Below, piece after piece: positions 37,785-49,515 of a stretch of DNA of 64,000 nucleotides (position 1 is the first letter of the stretch; each line of letters begins with the position of its first letter). Below the pieces are notes generated by a model. It was not told the origin of the DNA. It was given only the letters and a program-made list of their open reading frames with translations, and made no database searches. The position numbers and the translations under genes are program-made. The stretch comes from Phytopythium helicoides (taxonomy: Eukaryota > Oomycota > Peronosporomycetes > Pythiales > Pythiaceae), in NCBI GenBank assembly GCA_024867545.1, contig JANFNE010000020.1, forward strand, positions 806,001 to 870,000, written 5' to 3'.

Positions 37785-40737
37785 CTACATGCTCGAGTTG
37801 AAAAACGTGTACAGCTTCTTGCCGTTTCCCTTTCCGAGCAGCTGAGAGAGTTCTTCTTGACTCATGCTGCTCAAGTCGGCAAGCGAGTTGACCTTATCTA
37901 GAACTTTGCGGAAGTTGTGCTCGTTGATGCCAGGCAACTTCTTGAGTACGTCAACGGCACTGGTGTTGTAATACGAGTCTCCTTTTGCCGACGACATCGA
38001 TTCTGATGCCATTTCGCCCTGTTCACCGTTACCAGGCACAAGGTTGCCAGTGCCAACAGCGACTGCCGCGTCCACGTCGGGCTCATCCTGGTTTTGTTTG
38101 ATTACTTTGAACAAGTCGACTGTCGCGTGTGGCGACCGCGACCACAAAATGCGAAGAGCGGGGAAATGAAGAATAAGCAACGACAACTTGGAGATGATGC
38201 TTGAGGCACTGATTTCCGAGCCGATCTCGGACGGATCCTGGAGCGAGAATGACTTGCCAGGAGAAAACTCGATGAGCAGCACTGGAAGCTTGTAGAAGCG
38301 CTTCATGTTTTCAGCCTGGTTGAAGAGTCGACCGGAGTTAAGTGATCCAAACAAATCGCTGATGCTTTTTCGCTCTACGCAAATATCTGGTGTGAGGATG
38401 TAATCGCCCACTTCGAGAGTCACCGGCTGTACAACCATAGCTTCGCGATGGAGCATAGAAGGCAGCGCACTCCGGAATTCTCGCACATCGACAACAACTT
38501 TAACGCCAGCTACAACTGCTTTCTTGCCTGTAGTTCGTGTATCCATGCTGTACTGAAATCGTGCATTGCGTTGCTGCTGCTGCTGCATCTTGACGTGGAA
38601 GGGGACATCATACACGTTTGCAGGCATCATGAGATTCGCCTTCTGGTGGATGAGAGCATCAAAGGCGCGCTTTTCGCGCTTTATCTCGCTCAGGTACGTT
38701 TGCTGTTCAGCACTTTCGTCGTACTGCATGAAGTACACTTCAAGCGTCTGACCGTCGTCGTGATGAGTAGCGTGAAACACCTCCAACTCACGGATAAATG
38801 CCATGTCTGGGTCATACAGCACCACACATGAAGGCATCAAGTCACGCAATAGTGCGGACGTGCCTTCTCCGGAGTGCTCATTCGCTTGGTCATAGGTACA
38901 GAGAACGATGCTCTCTAACGGATCCACCAATGACAGCGATAGATTTGGTGTCCTCGGTGAAGAATCGGCCTTTCTAGTCGCAACCTTCAGTTGAGTATCA
39001 CCTTTCCGAGCTTTTGTATTCCGCTCAGAATAGGTTGTTTGACTCGATACAATCACCTCCAGTTCATCCATAGACAAACCAAAGGTGCCTGCACTGTCAC
39101 CATTGAAATGGATGTGATCACCTGGTCCAACTGGAGCTTGTCGCTTACCCTTCCCGTTGGTTGCATTTTTGGATCTTTTGCCTTGATGCTGACGATTTGA
39201 TGAAGTAGGTTGTGCTGTCTCGAAATCAAGAGTGTTCGCTCGATATTGCGCAGCTGCGTCAAGGAGTAAACTTTGCTCGATACCGAGTGAAGCTGCCGGA
39301 GTGCCCTTCTTCTTGATGGCAGCCTCTTTTTGCAAGAGGAAGTGAACAAAACGGCGCTTCATCATCTCACGATCCCCGAGGCTCAAAAACTCACGAAGCT
39401 GTGCGCGGGTTCGCTCGTCCTTGACCATAACTAGGACTCTTGCACCACCAACAAACTGGGTCGCTGCGTGTTTTTGTTGCATTTCTTCATGGACTTCATC
39501 TAATGTCTGCGAGAGAGCTTGCCATTTAGGGTTACGCTCCAACACAAGTTCCAGCTCGGCGTTCTTGACAGTGAACGCCTTCATTGCAGCACTGTTCGCA
39601 CCAAGTTTCCGCAAGTTGATAGGAGCCTTCGTTTTCTTGTCGACTACCCGGTAAACGCGTTCCTTCGCGGCTGTGAACAGTCGATCTGCAGCCTCCGTGA
39701 ACAACCATGGTGATGGGAAGCGCTGTTGACCGCTCATTGTTTCGTGGTTGACTAAAAAGCAGTAGTAGGAGATCGCATCGTATCGCGGCAAGTATGTAAG
39801 CAGCTGACGAAGTGTTGTGAGGTCGTTGACAAGCTGTTTGGTTTTGGCTGGAAGCTTGTGCCAAAGTGGATCTAGCTCTCTGCGAATCGAGCTTCCAAAG
39901 GATTTCATGAGTGCTCGCTCCATGGTCAGTTCGGAAGCGTCCAACGCTTTAGTACTTCGCTGCAGTTCTTTCATGGTAGCTTCGAGTGCCACCAGCAGTG
40001 CCTCTTGCATTGTGCGCATGGATTGAGAGAACGACACCTCAATCTCATAGACATCTGGCTCGCGCGCTCCAAGGCACTTGTCAACTTCTACATGGAATCG
40101 CGGATAAAGCAGCACTTCGCGGACATACAGGTGCTTCAGTACAAGCTCCATCTTGTTGAATCCCGAGGCAAGGCCGCTGCTGTCATCGGAGAAGCCCTTG
40201 ACAAAGCCTTCTCGATTCTTTTCTCGATACAACCGCAGAATGAACGCCTCAACTGATGTCTCGGTAACTCGATGCGCGTCATTAACCAGCAACCCCGACA
40301 CCATCGAAGCATCCAGCTGGCCCGTCAGAAAGTCAACAACGAGGATGCGCGACGTGACCAGGAAGCAGCCGCCGCCCTTATACAGCGTGAGTCGCTCGGC
40401 CTGGTGGCTTCGAGCGTCGATAACCTTGGGCAGGAACGCGCGGTCGAGCCCCAGCGCGAGCAGCTGCGCATGCACAGCAGCCTGCCTGCTCCGTAGCGTT
40501 CAGGCACAGCACGAGTGCGTGCGGAGAGCCGCAGTAGAGGCGCGCGAAGCAGGCAAAGAGCCGCGAGAGGCCCAAACCGCGCGCCATGACCAACACGCCG
40601 TCCTGCGCGTGCAGCTCGCGCACGATCTGGCGCTCGAACGGGCAGCCAGCGAGGCGCAGAAGCAGCAGATGATGAAGGCGCAAGCCCCAGTAGCGTCGCG
40701 GCGGCGTCGTCTTCTCCGTGGCCGGCATCGTGGTCAT
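37785..40737 (-). CDS. ERCC4: XPF/ERCC4 structure-specific DNA repair endonuclease
   Basis: On the minus strand, the first segment (start ATG 40737, MTTMPATEKTTPP) carries CPFERQIVRELHAQDGVLVM, which aligns with the XPF N-terminus. After a one-base shift near 40,480-40,492 the remaining 890 residues are open without introns. They contain a degenerate helicase-like part, then VKVVVDVREFRSALPSML. The nuclease signature EVGDYILTPDICVERKSISD (the GDx..ERKx3D type) lies near 38.36-38.42 kb, and a C-terminal helix-hairpin-helix region reads VLKKLPGINEHNFRKVL. XPF pairs with ERCC1 and cuts the 5' side of bulky lesions in nucleotide excision repair. Its 5' end lies just 90 bp from the outer end of the inverted repeat. 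Confidence 0.92.
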
Positions 40738-40905
40738 CACCTTGCTGCGCCATTGCCGGTGTCCTTTCTAAAGGTTTGTATGCCGACATGAAAATGCAAG
40801 TATACTGAAAGCCACAAAAATGGTATTTGAAGATTTATGAAGAGTTCGGAACGGCAGCGACTTCAACGTCAACGTGATCTACTGCTTGACATCATGCCAC
40901 GACAG

Positions 40906-42691
40906 TCACTGCACCTCAGAAATGGAGCCGAATGGATACTCGCCCGTGTTCAGCGTGAACGTCGCACACAAAGGGTTGTTGATCGCAGTCGAGTTGTACA
41001 CGTCGCAGTCGGTCTCGGGCTTGATGGCGATGACGTAGTCCGTGTCTTCGGCCACGAGCTTGAAGCCACTGCCGATCTGCGGGTAGTATACGCTCCAGTC
41101 CTTGTAGGTCAGCGAGAAGTCGACGACCGTGGATGCACCAGCGTCTAGATAAATCTTGGTGAACTTCTTGAGCATCTTGACCTCCGGGACCGAGAACGAA
41201 CGGTACGGTTGTGTGAGGAACAGCATCACGGTCTCCTTGCCGGCCATCGACCCAGAGTTCGTCACGGTGACAGACACATTGATCGAGTCCGAGCTAGACG
41301 TCACGTTGTAGGTGCTGAGCGTCAAGTTGGAGTAGTTGAACGTCGTGTAGCTGAGTCCGTGGCCAAAGTCCCACTGCATCTCGCAGTAGTCACCCGACGC
41401 ACACTGCGTGGTCACACGGTGGTTGTAGGGGATGGCGACATTCCCCGAGTCCTTGGGGTACGTGATCGGCATGCGGCCGCTCGGGTTTACCTTTCCGTAG
41501 ATGATCTCTGCGACCGCTTGTCCACCGAGCTCACAAGCAAGCAAACCGTCAATCACAGCGTAGACGTGCTCGGTGAGTCCATTGAGAAGTCGCGGACGGC
41601 CCTCGAACAACACCAGGATCACCTTGGTCCCCGTTGATGCCAGCTCCTTCACATACTCAATTTGTCCGGCAGGCAGGTCCAAGTTGTCAATATCTCCGTT
41701 CTTTTCCACGTAGGTCTCCTCGCCAATAACCGCAATGGTGTACTCGGACTGCGCAGCAAGTTTCTTGGCAGTGGCCAAGTCGTCATCCGAGTACGAGCCG
41801 TTAACGTAGAGGCCGTTGAAGTACGTCACACTCGAGTTGCCTGCAATCGCTTCAAGTCCGTCTTTCACCGACACGCCATGCAGAAAGTTTGACGTCTACT
41901 CCCGCTGCAATTGCAGCGATAAATGGTGGCGCATAATAGTTGAGCAAATCAAAATCGCTGATTGTGACATCTTCTGTGTCATGACCTGTTGGTGTCTTCG
42001 AATACGCAATGAAGTGCTTCATGCAGGCGGAGGTGATATTGTTGCTCTGGAGACCACGGATGATTGCGTCACCCATGACCGAGACCGTGTACGGGTCTTC
42101 ACCAAACGTCTCGTAGGTACGTGGCCATAGTGGGTTTGATGAGATCTCGAGCATTGGACTGTACGCCCACGTAATCCCGGCTGCCAGAGTGTCTCTTGCC
42201 GTGACTTCGCCCATCTTGTAGACCAAGTCCGGGTTGAAAGACGCCGCTCCGTTAATTTGCTGACCAAACGACACAGCGCCGCGGATGAGGGTAGCTCCAT
42301 GCGTGGAATCGAGACCGTAGACGATTGGATGACCGCCATTCTCATTCATCGAGATCTGTTGGATCCGCGTCACAGCGTCTCGAAATTGCTCAGCAGTCCA
42401 AGCGTAGACCCCACTTTCGTTCGTGTACGAAACAGTAGAGAGTGCCGCACCGAGATAGGCTCCAGCCTTGAGCTTGGCGTACCCCAGTACCATGGCGTCG
42501 TCGAGTTCTTTGGTGCGGTTCACAATTCCGTAGATGGCGATCAGAGTCATCTGACCGACGATATCTCCGACCGTAAAGTTGGCCATGATGGCGTCGGCCT
42601 GGGCATCCCATTGATCGGCGGCAGCAAGTCGGGGGCCCGACAAAAGTCCAATCGCAGCCGCCACGAGCGGAACGAGCCACGAGGTGAACAT
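40906..42691 (-). pseudogene. GH3 glycoside hydrolase copy with a 566-bp internal deletion
   Basis: This is the mirror copy of the intact gene at 49516-51867. It starts MFTSWLVPLVAAAIGLL (signal peptide) and reads to FIAAIAAGVD. It then jumps to the sequence coding KSNFLHGVSVKDGLEAIAG. The missing segment corresponds to 50314-50879 of the intact copy: 566 bp, which is not a multiple of three, so the frame is lost. The lost part holds the catalytic Asp of the GMAVSDF motif and the end of the barrel domain, so the product would be inactive. The remaining 3' half is still about 99% like the intact copy, with a few substitutions (for example Asn/Thr near VEKxGDID). Confidence 0.93.
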
Positions 42692-44477
42692 GGATGAGGG
42701 CGTCTTGTTCTTCTTGTGAGCTGCTGTCGAGGCGGTGAAATGAAGAATGAAGAATGAAGCATAGCAGTCAACAAAAGCCCTCAAACGGGATTAGGAAAGC
42801 GCACAAGCACATCGAGTACTTCGTAGCCAATCGTTACGAGGACTCCGACTGACAAAACCCTGGAGAGCTCGTGATGATGACTGCAACTTCACAAGGAGGC
42901 TTGCATCATATTGCAGTGAAAAGACGCTCATCTAGCTTCTACTTGATTTCAAGCCATGGTACTTCAACTTGTGCACCATCACTGAAGTGCTATGCTACCG
43001 TAGCATTGCTCCGTAATGATTTCAAGGTGTGATAGGTTGTACAGTGACGAGGACTGGTCCATCTAACGCCTGCACCTCATCGAGCGAACGATGACAATAG
43101 AGTAGTGTACACGTTGCAACTCCCCATCTTCATGCAAATTCCTCCACGAAGCAACAAATACCCGGCGAAATTGCACGGTGTCGTATTTTATTTGGTTGTT
43201 GTTGTCATTCTTGCTGTTGCTGCACGAGTTATAACAAAAATAGCGCAGTTGACTGTGTGACGAATTTCAAGAAATCACTTGGATGGCCGTTTCTTCTTGT
43301 GGTGCCGATCTGGCTCGCTCATATGGTACCTATCTCAAATTCGCACTGATGTCGATAGTTACTGAGAGATGGTTTCATGCTTCAGCGGGCGCTGCGTGTA
43401 TCAGTGCCACGACTCATAGCTTTTGGAGTGCTGAGAATGAAGAGGATCAATTTTGAATGTGTGATGGAAAAGAAAGATTTCTCCCTTGCGAACTGCAGAA
43501 CTCTTCTCTTATATAATAAAGCTGATACGTGGACATTATGTACCGGTGCTGGTAAGTGGATGCACTGCGTTTGCGGTCGACGACCACCATTGCCAGAGGG
43601 ATGCAAGTTGCAGTGCCAAAGAGTCTCCAATAGTTTGCGATTGGCACTCGATCCCTGATGTTTCCAACTGCAGTTGCAGCAATTCTGTAGTTTCAGTGTT
43701 CATCTCACACCAAACAGGGCGTAATCAAATTCAAAAGAAGTGGTTACGCGTTTCCACATTGAACTTGGGTTACGCTGTCACGCTTTTCTAATTATCTGAT
43801 CTGTGACTCATAGCGAGGAGCTCATGACAGACCTCCTAGTGGATTTATTCGTGCGCTCAGCTGTACAGTACAAAGTGTTGCATTGCGCGTGTCAGACTGT
43901 GGCGAACGATGTGTGGAGGCAAACAAGCGGATAGCTTGTCGAGACGTTTTCTATCCACTCGGTGAAGATTGCCTCGGGGCCTGTCTTAAAAGCAAACAAT
44001 GATGTGTGAGCAAAATGGTGTGCTTGCAGCTCAGAGACAACTGTTAAGTCTGTGGCGCACGAGTGAAGGATCTCGTCCTGAGAAGCAATCGTTCGTAGCA
44101 CTGCGGCTTCTCCTGTCCACGCAGCAAGACCTCGCTACCATACCACAACAAATAAAAGCGTCACCCGCTCCTAGCTGCGCCGAAGCTCTTCTTGAATCGC
44201 TGGGGTTCTTCGCAAATCGCTGGGCCTCTTCCTTTCCTATCTCGACTAAAGATCGACCCTAATTGTGAAAGCAGCCGGGAAAACTGATACACTTGGACAC
44301 GATTGCTTACTCCATTGACTGGTGGTACGTCAACTCCAACTTCAAAGCCCAAAGGAACATACAGTAATCCGCTCGACCGGATGTGGTTACGCGTTCAGAC
44401 GCGTCAGTGTTGCGGTGTTGAGGAGAGAAATGTCATACATTATTATACTGCGGCGCTGTGTCGTATTTTTCTGGCGC
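42692..44477. other. GH3 upstream region (left arm)
   Basis: No gene is recognised. This is the mirror image of 47730-49515. The first 100 bp contain the GH3 initiator-like CT-rich stretch (about 42735-42759). The rest has only short open frames without motifs. Confidence 0.5.
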
Positions 44478-45266
44478 GAGGTCCCTCAGTGTTCAAAAGC
44501 AGGTGCTCAACGCTCCATACCGCTTGCTTGGATTTCCACAAACTGCACCTACTTCTGCGGTGCTATGTATGGCGTTGTCTTGGCCAACACGATAAGGTGC
44601 TTATTTCTTCGACAACACAATGCGTTGGCTTGAATTGCTGCAAATACCCTTGCGTCAAGGGTTCGATGACAATTTCGTGGAGCGATCTTACACAGTGTGA
44701 GACCGCTCAACGAAAATGATCGCAATAGAGCCTCATAACAATGTCCGATCGAGTGAGGACATGTAGACGGTCGATCCCACACATCCTATCGGTATGTAGC
44801 TACTTTCGATTACCACACATACGTCGCCTCCACCACTGCTCGAAAATATAAACTGTACTCGTGGCCTCTCTGTCCTACTGGCCGTTGTGACGCTATTCAC
44901 GATGTACATGCCACCGAACGCTTCACTGCTGCTGCTGTCAGCGCATCTACTCACCGCTCCAACTACATTTAACCACACGCCATCACCTGTAACGATTCCA
45001 ACAAGACTTCACCTCACTTCACCACCACTCATTCTGTGAACTCCAGACATTACCACCATGCTTCTTCCAATCTAACGCAAGCTACCGCCCGACTCTGAGA
45101 TGACTCTGACACTATGATACCAATCACGAGAACATAGGACGCCACAGATTACCAAGATCGTCCATGCCGTGCTCGCAGAGCTTGCGCTACCAAAGATCAC
45201 GACCTCTCCAGCAGTGTGGAATATCCCGATACACATCACGCCGCCAAAACCAGTCGTACATGCATG
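44478..45266 (-). repeat. R1 repeat, copy 1
   Basis: A 789-bp element present at nearly 100% identity in three places. Two copies are inverted relative to each other in the two arms; the third is direct at 52770-53558 (offset 8,292 bp). Small open frames are conserved in all copies, but none has a recognised domain. R1 adjoins rearrangement joints, which suggests a transposable or recombination-prone element. No terminal repeats, target-site duplication or transposase are visible. Confidence 0.75.
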
Positions 45267-45305
45267 CACCCAACAAGATCAACATCGGTCCGTAGGCACC
45301 TCCAG

Positions 45306-46902
45306 ATCTTCTCCGAAGATAAGCGACCTCTTTCAGCCAGGTGCTCAGGAACCACACACTTTCGAAAGTCCTATTGAAGGCTGGGAGATTCGTCCAGGCG
45401 TTCTTCGCAAAATTCCCCTAGCGTTTAGATGCTCTCATCATTAAAAAAAGACCAAACCTATCTCTCAACGTCTTTCTGGCTTTAGCTAGGGTCTGTTTCA
45501 TATTTTTTGTGCGCTCGGATAAGTGGCGCCCCACAAAGCAAACAAGAAAAATTACGTGAACAATGGATGGTCATTCAAAATGAGCAGAGTAGAGTTGATT
45601 GATATCGGATCTTCGCTGGCAGTCTTCTAACCCTCAAGTAGAACACTTGTCAAAACAAAACCAAAACAAAATACAAAAGGGGAATTGCCAATGACATCAA
45701 TTTGATCCTGAAAACGCACTAATAAGTACAATAGGACGAGCTTGTGCTCGGGGTGTATAAGGCTCCATTCTCACTGAATGGTGATTTTAGTAGAACGCAT
45801 TCATCGAGACCGAGAGTCAACCATAAGACTTGGTGCCTTCCACAACTCACTGAGCGGACGTAACCTGCGATTTCTCTCCGTTCTTGTGTGTTCCGGACGA
45901 TACGGTGACTGTTTCACCCTCCAGCAGCTTCACCTGCAATCCATACACGAGAGCAAATGATTAGAATGCGAAGCACAAAATCTAAGACTCAGCTGAACAA
46001 ATTTTTAGACACCCTAATACCAGCCGCATCCCAACTGAACACGGATCCGTAGTTGTAGTCGTACGCCACGCATGTCGTCACAGCACCGATGATGCTGCCG
46101 CCGAGAATGTCGCTGTAGTGGTGCCAGTTGTCAACTGACCGTGTGATGGCGACCCAAGTTGCAATCAGCACAGGGAGAAAGCAAACAAACAGCTTGAACG
46201 TCTTTCGACTTCCACGCATGATCGTATCACCACGATTAATAGCACTCAAGCGCGAACGGCCGAGTAAGTAAAGCTATTCCAACAAACACAAAGAGGGATT
46301 AGGGATTGCTGAGAACACTGAGCAAAACAATAGAGTACACTCGTACAGTCAGAAGCAGCATTGTATCATACACAAAGGACGAATGACCGAACGGAAAGCT
46401 CTTGCGTCCCTCCTTCTCTCCAGCAGAGTCAACAACCCACAGGATGTGGACGGCGACGTGATGGGTCGTCGGCAGGTTGAGGTAGCTGTTCTGTGTCTGT
46501 CAAGTTCGATGTCCGACGCGTGGTGATGGCTAATCGATGAGCGGCTCAGTTGTGATTTCAACGTTTAGCACTGCGATTAACAGCAAGTAGCAGCATGGCT
46601 TTGACGAAAGGCTATACAAAGCGTCGGTCGGATTCGTGCGTATCGAAAGCGGGTCGTCAACGTCGCGTGTGGAAGGAGAGATCAGGGTCGTCAGTGGGTT
46701 TTGGTGAGCGGTAGCGGCGCATCTATCTCATTGTCGAATGGGGCCATCAACGAGCGCCGCGTCATCGAGTGATTGGGTGGTAGCATGTCCATCTCGAGCA
46801 GTGTGATCAAGTCAACGACAAGTGTTGCGGTCAGCGGGATTCTAACGCTGTGCTGAGTGCAGTAGAGAGAGGAGTTGTGCGCCTTTCAAGCGACTCGTCG
46901 TC
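45306..46902. other. Central spacer of the inverted repeat
   Basis: The 1.6 kb between the arms shares no mirror symmetry. It contains the LPP pseudogene (45836-46440). On each side are about 460-530 bp with no gene seen. The left part has an AT-rich stretch with AAAACAAAAC runs near 45,650. Confidence 0.6.
45836..46440 (-). pseudogene. Truncated lipid phosphate phosphatase (LPP) copy in the spacer
   Basis: On the minus strand, parts of exons 3, 4 and 5 of the LPP family remain. Exon 3 starts abruptly near 46440, where the N-terminal half is missing. Its catalytic PSGH is changed to PFGH. Exon 4 still has VAITRSVDNWHHYSD, but its end after WDAAGI is altered. Exon 5 has a premature stop at the conserved QWVV site. 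Start, signal and upstream exons are gone, so it cannot encode an enzyme. Confidence 0.88.
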
Positions 46903-46940
46903 TGGAGGTGCCTACGGACCGATGTTGATCTTGTTGGGTG

Positions 46941-47729
46941 CATGCATGTACGACTGGTTTTGGCGGCGTGATGTGTATCGGGATATTCCACACTGCTGGA
47001 GAGGTCGTGATCTTTGGTAGCGCAAGCTCTGCGAGCACGGCATGGACGATCTTGGTAATCTGTGGCGTCCTATGTTCTCGTGATTGGTATCATAGTGTCA
47101 GAGTCATCTCAGAGTCGGGCGGTAGCTTGCGTTAGATTGGAAGAAGCATGGTGGTAATGTCTGGAGTTCACAGAATGAGTGGTGGTGAAGTGAGGTGAAG
47201 TCTTGTTGGAATCGTTACAGGTGATGGCGTGTGGTTAAATGTAGTTGGAGCGGTGAGTAGATGCGCTGACAGCAGCAGCAGTGAAGCGTTCGGTGGCATG
47301 TACATCGTGAATAGCGTCACAACGGCCAGTAGGACAGAGAGGCCACGAGTACAGTTTATATTTTCGAGCAGTGGTGGAGGCGACGTATGTGTGGTAATCG
47401 AAAGTAGCTACATACCGATAGGATGTGTGGGATCGACCGTCTACATGTCCTCACTCGATCGGACATTGTTATGAGGCTCTATTGCGATCATTTTCGTTGA
47501 GCGGTCTCACACTGTGTAAGATCGCTCCACGAAATTGTCATCGAACCCTTGACGCAAGGGTATTTGCAGCAATTCAAGCCAACGCATTGTGTTGTCGAAG
47601 AAATAAGCACCTTATCGTGTTGGCCAAGACAACGCCATACATAGCACCGCAGAAGTAGGTGCAGTTTGTGGAAATCCAAGCAAGCGGTATGGAGCGTTGA
47701 GCACCTGCTTTTGAACACTGAGGGACCTC
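46941..47729 (+). repeat. R1 repeat, copy 2 (inverted to copy 1)
   Basis: The reverse complement of copy 1, with all conserved small open frames intact. It lies at the inner end of the right arm. Confidence 0.75.
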
Positions 47730-49515
47730 GCGCCAGAAAAATACGACACAGCGCCGCAGTATAATAATGTATGACATTTCTCTCCTCAACACCGCAACAC
47801 TGACGCGTCTGAACGCGTAACCACATCCGGTCGAGCGGATTACTGTATGTTCCTTTGGGCTTTGAAGTTGGAGTTGACGTACCACCAGTCAATGGAGTAA
47901 GCAATCGTGTCCAAGTGTATCAGTTTTCCCGGCTGCTTTCACAATTAGGGTCGATCTTTAGTCGAGATAGGAAAGGAAGAGGCCCAGCGATTTGCGAAGA
48001 ACCCCAGCGATTCAAGAAGAGCTTCGGCGCAGCTAGGAGCGGGTGACGCTTTTATTTGTTGTGGTATGGTAGCGAGGTCTTGCTGCGTGGACAGGAGAAG
48101 CCGCAGTGCTACGAACGATTGCTTCTCAGGACGAGATCCTTCACTCGTGCGCCACAGACTTAACAGTTGTCTCTGAGCTGCAAGCACACCATTTTGCTCA
48201 CACATCATTGTTTGCTTTTAAGACAGGCCCCGAGGCAATCTTCACCGAGTGGATAGAAAACGTCTCGACAAGCTATCCGCTTGTTTGCCTCCACACATCG
48301 TTCGCCACAGTCTGACACGCGCAATGCAACACTTTGTACTGTACAGCTGAGCGCACGAATAAATCCACTAGGAGGTCTGTCATGAGCTCCTCGCTATGAG
48401 TCACAGATCAGATAATTAGAAAAGCGTGACAGCGTAACCCAAGTTCAATGTGGAAACGCGTAACCACTTCTTTTGAATTTGATTACGCCCTGTTTGGTGT
48501 GAGATGAACACTGAAACTACAGAATTGCTGCAACTGCAGTTGGAAACATCAGGGATCGAGTGCCAATCGCAAACTATTGGAGACTCTTTGGCACTGCAAC
48601 TTGCATCCCTCTGGCAATGGTGGTCGTCGACCGCAAACGCAGTGCATCCACTTACCAGCACCGGTACATAATGTCCACGTATCAGCTTTATTATATAAGA
48701 GAAGAGTTCTGCAGTTCGCAAGGGAGAAATCTTTCTTTTCCATCACACATTCAAAATTGATCCTCTTCATTCTCAGCACTCCAAAAGCTATGAGTCGTGG
48801 CACTGATACACGCAGCGCCCGCTGAAGCATGAAACCATCTCTCAGTAACTATCGACATCAGTGCGAATTTGAGATAGGTACCATATGAGCGAGCCAGATC
48901 GGCACCACAAGAAGAAACGGCCATCCAAGTGATTTCTTGAAATTCGTCACACAGTCAACTGCGCTATTTTTGTTATAACTCGTGCAGCAACAGCAAGAAT
49001 GACAACAACAACCAAATAAAATACGACACCGTGCAATTTCGCCGGGTATTTGTTGCTTCGTGGAGGAATTTGCATGAAGATGGGGAGTTGCAACGTGTAC
49101 ACTACTCTATTGTCATCGTTCGCTCGATGAGGTGCAGGCGTTAGATGGACCAGTCCTCGTCACTGTACAACCTATCACACCTTGAAATCATTACGGAGCA
49201 ATGCTACGGTAGCATAGCACTTCAGTGATGGTGCACAAGTTGAAGTACCATGGCTTGAAATCAAGTAGAAGCTAGATGAGCGTCTTTTCACTGCAATATG
49301 ATGCAAGCCTCCTTGTGAAGTTGCAGTCATCATCACGAGCTCTCCAGGGTTTTGTCAGTCGGAGTCCTCGTAACGATTGGCTACGAAGTACTCGATGTGC
49401 TTGTGCGCTTTCCTAATCCCGTTTGAGGGCTTTTGTTGACTGCTATGCTTCATTCTTCATTCTTCATTTCACCGCCTCGACAGCAGCTCACAAGAAGAAC
49501 AAGACGCCCTCATCC
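47730..49515. other. GH3 upstream region (right arm)
   Basis: No gene is recognised. It should contain the promoter of the GH3 gene. Short open frames here are mirrored in the left arm and have no motifs. Confidence 0.5.
49448..49472 (+). promoter_or_regulatory. Initiator-like stretch of the GH3 gene
   Basis: A TTCATTCTTCATTTCACC-type sequence about 45-70 bp before the ATG resembles the oomycete INR element. A start of transcription here would lie downstream of the more distal in-frame ATG at 49423, which supports the ATG at 49516 as the true start. Confidence 0.5.

Larger units (their letters stand above)
40825..45305 (-). repeat. Left arm of a large inverted repeat
   Basis: It matches the reverse complement of 46903-51945 almost base for base. 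Positions pair with a constant sum of 92,207 inside the arm and 92,773 outside the GH3 deletion. It contains a deleted GH3 copy, the GH3 upstream region and one R1 element. The outer end lies beside the XPF start. Single-base differences are rare in non-coding parts. Confidence 0.9.

Noticed and set aside
43377..44719. Several 60-140-codon frames in the arms, conserved in both arms
   Set aside because: They are conserved only because the DNA is duplicated; they overlap each other on both strands and have no motifs.
46441..46902. Possible gene in the right part of the spacer
   Set aside because: Only short frames without motifs, and no splice sites that link them.
49423..49515. More upstream in-frame start for the GH3 genes
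   Set aside because: It would place 31 residues before a clear signal peptide and lies upstream of the initiator-like sequence.
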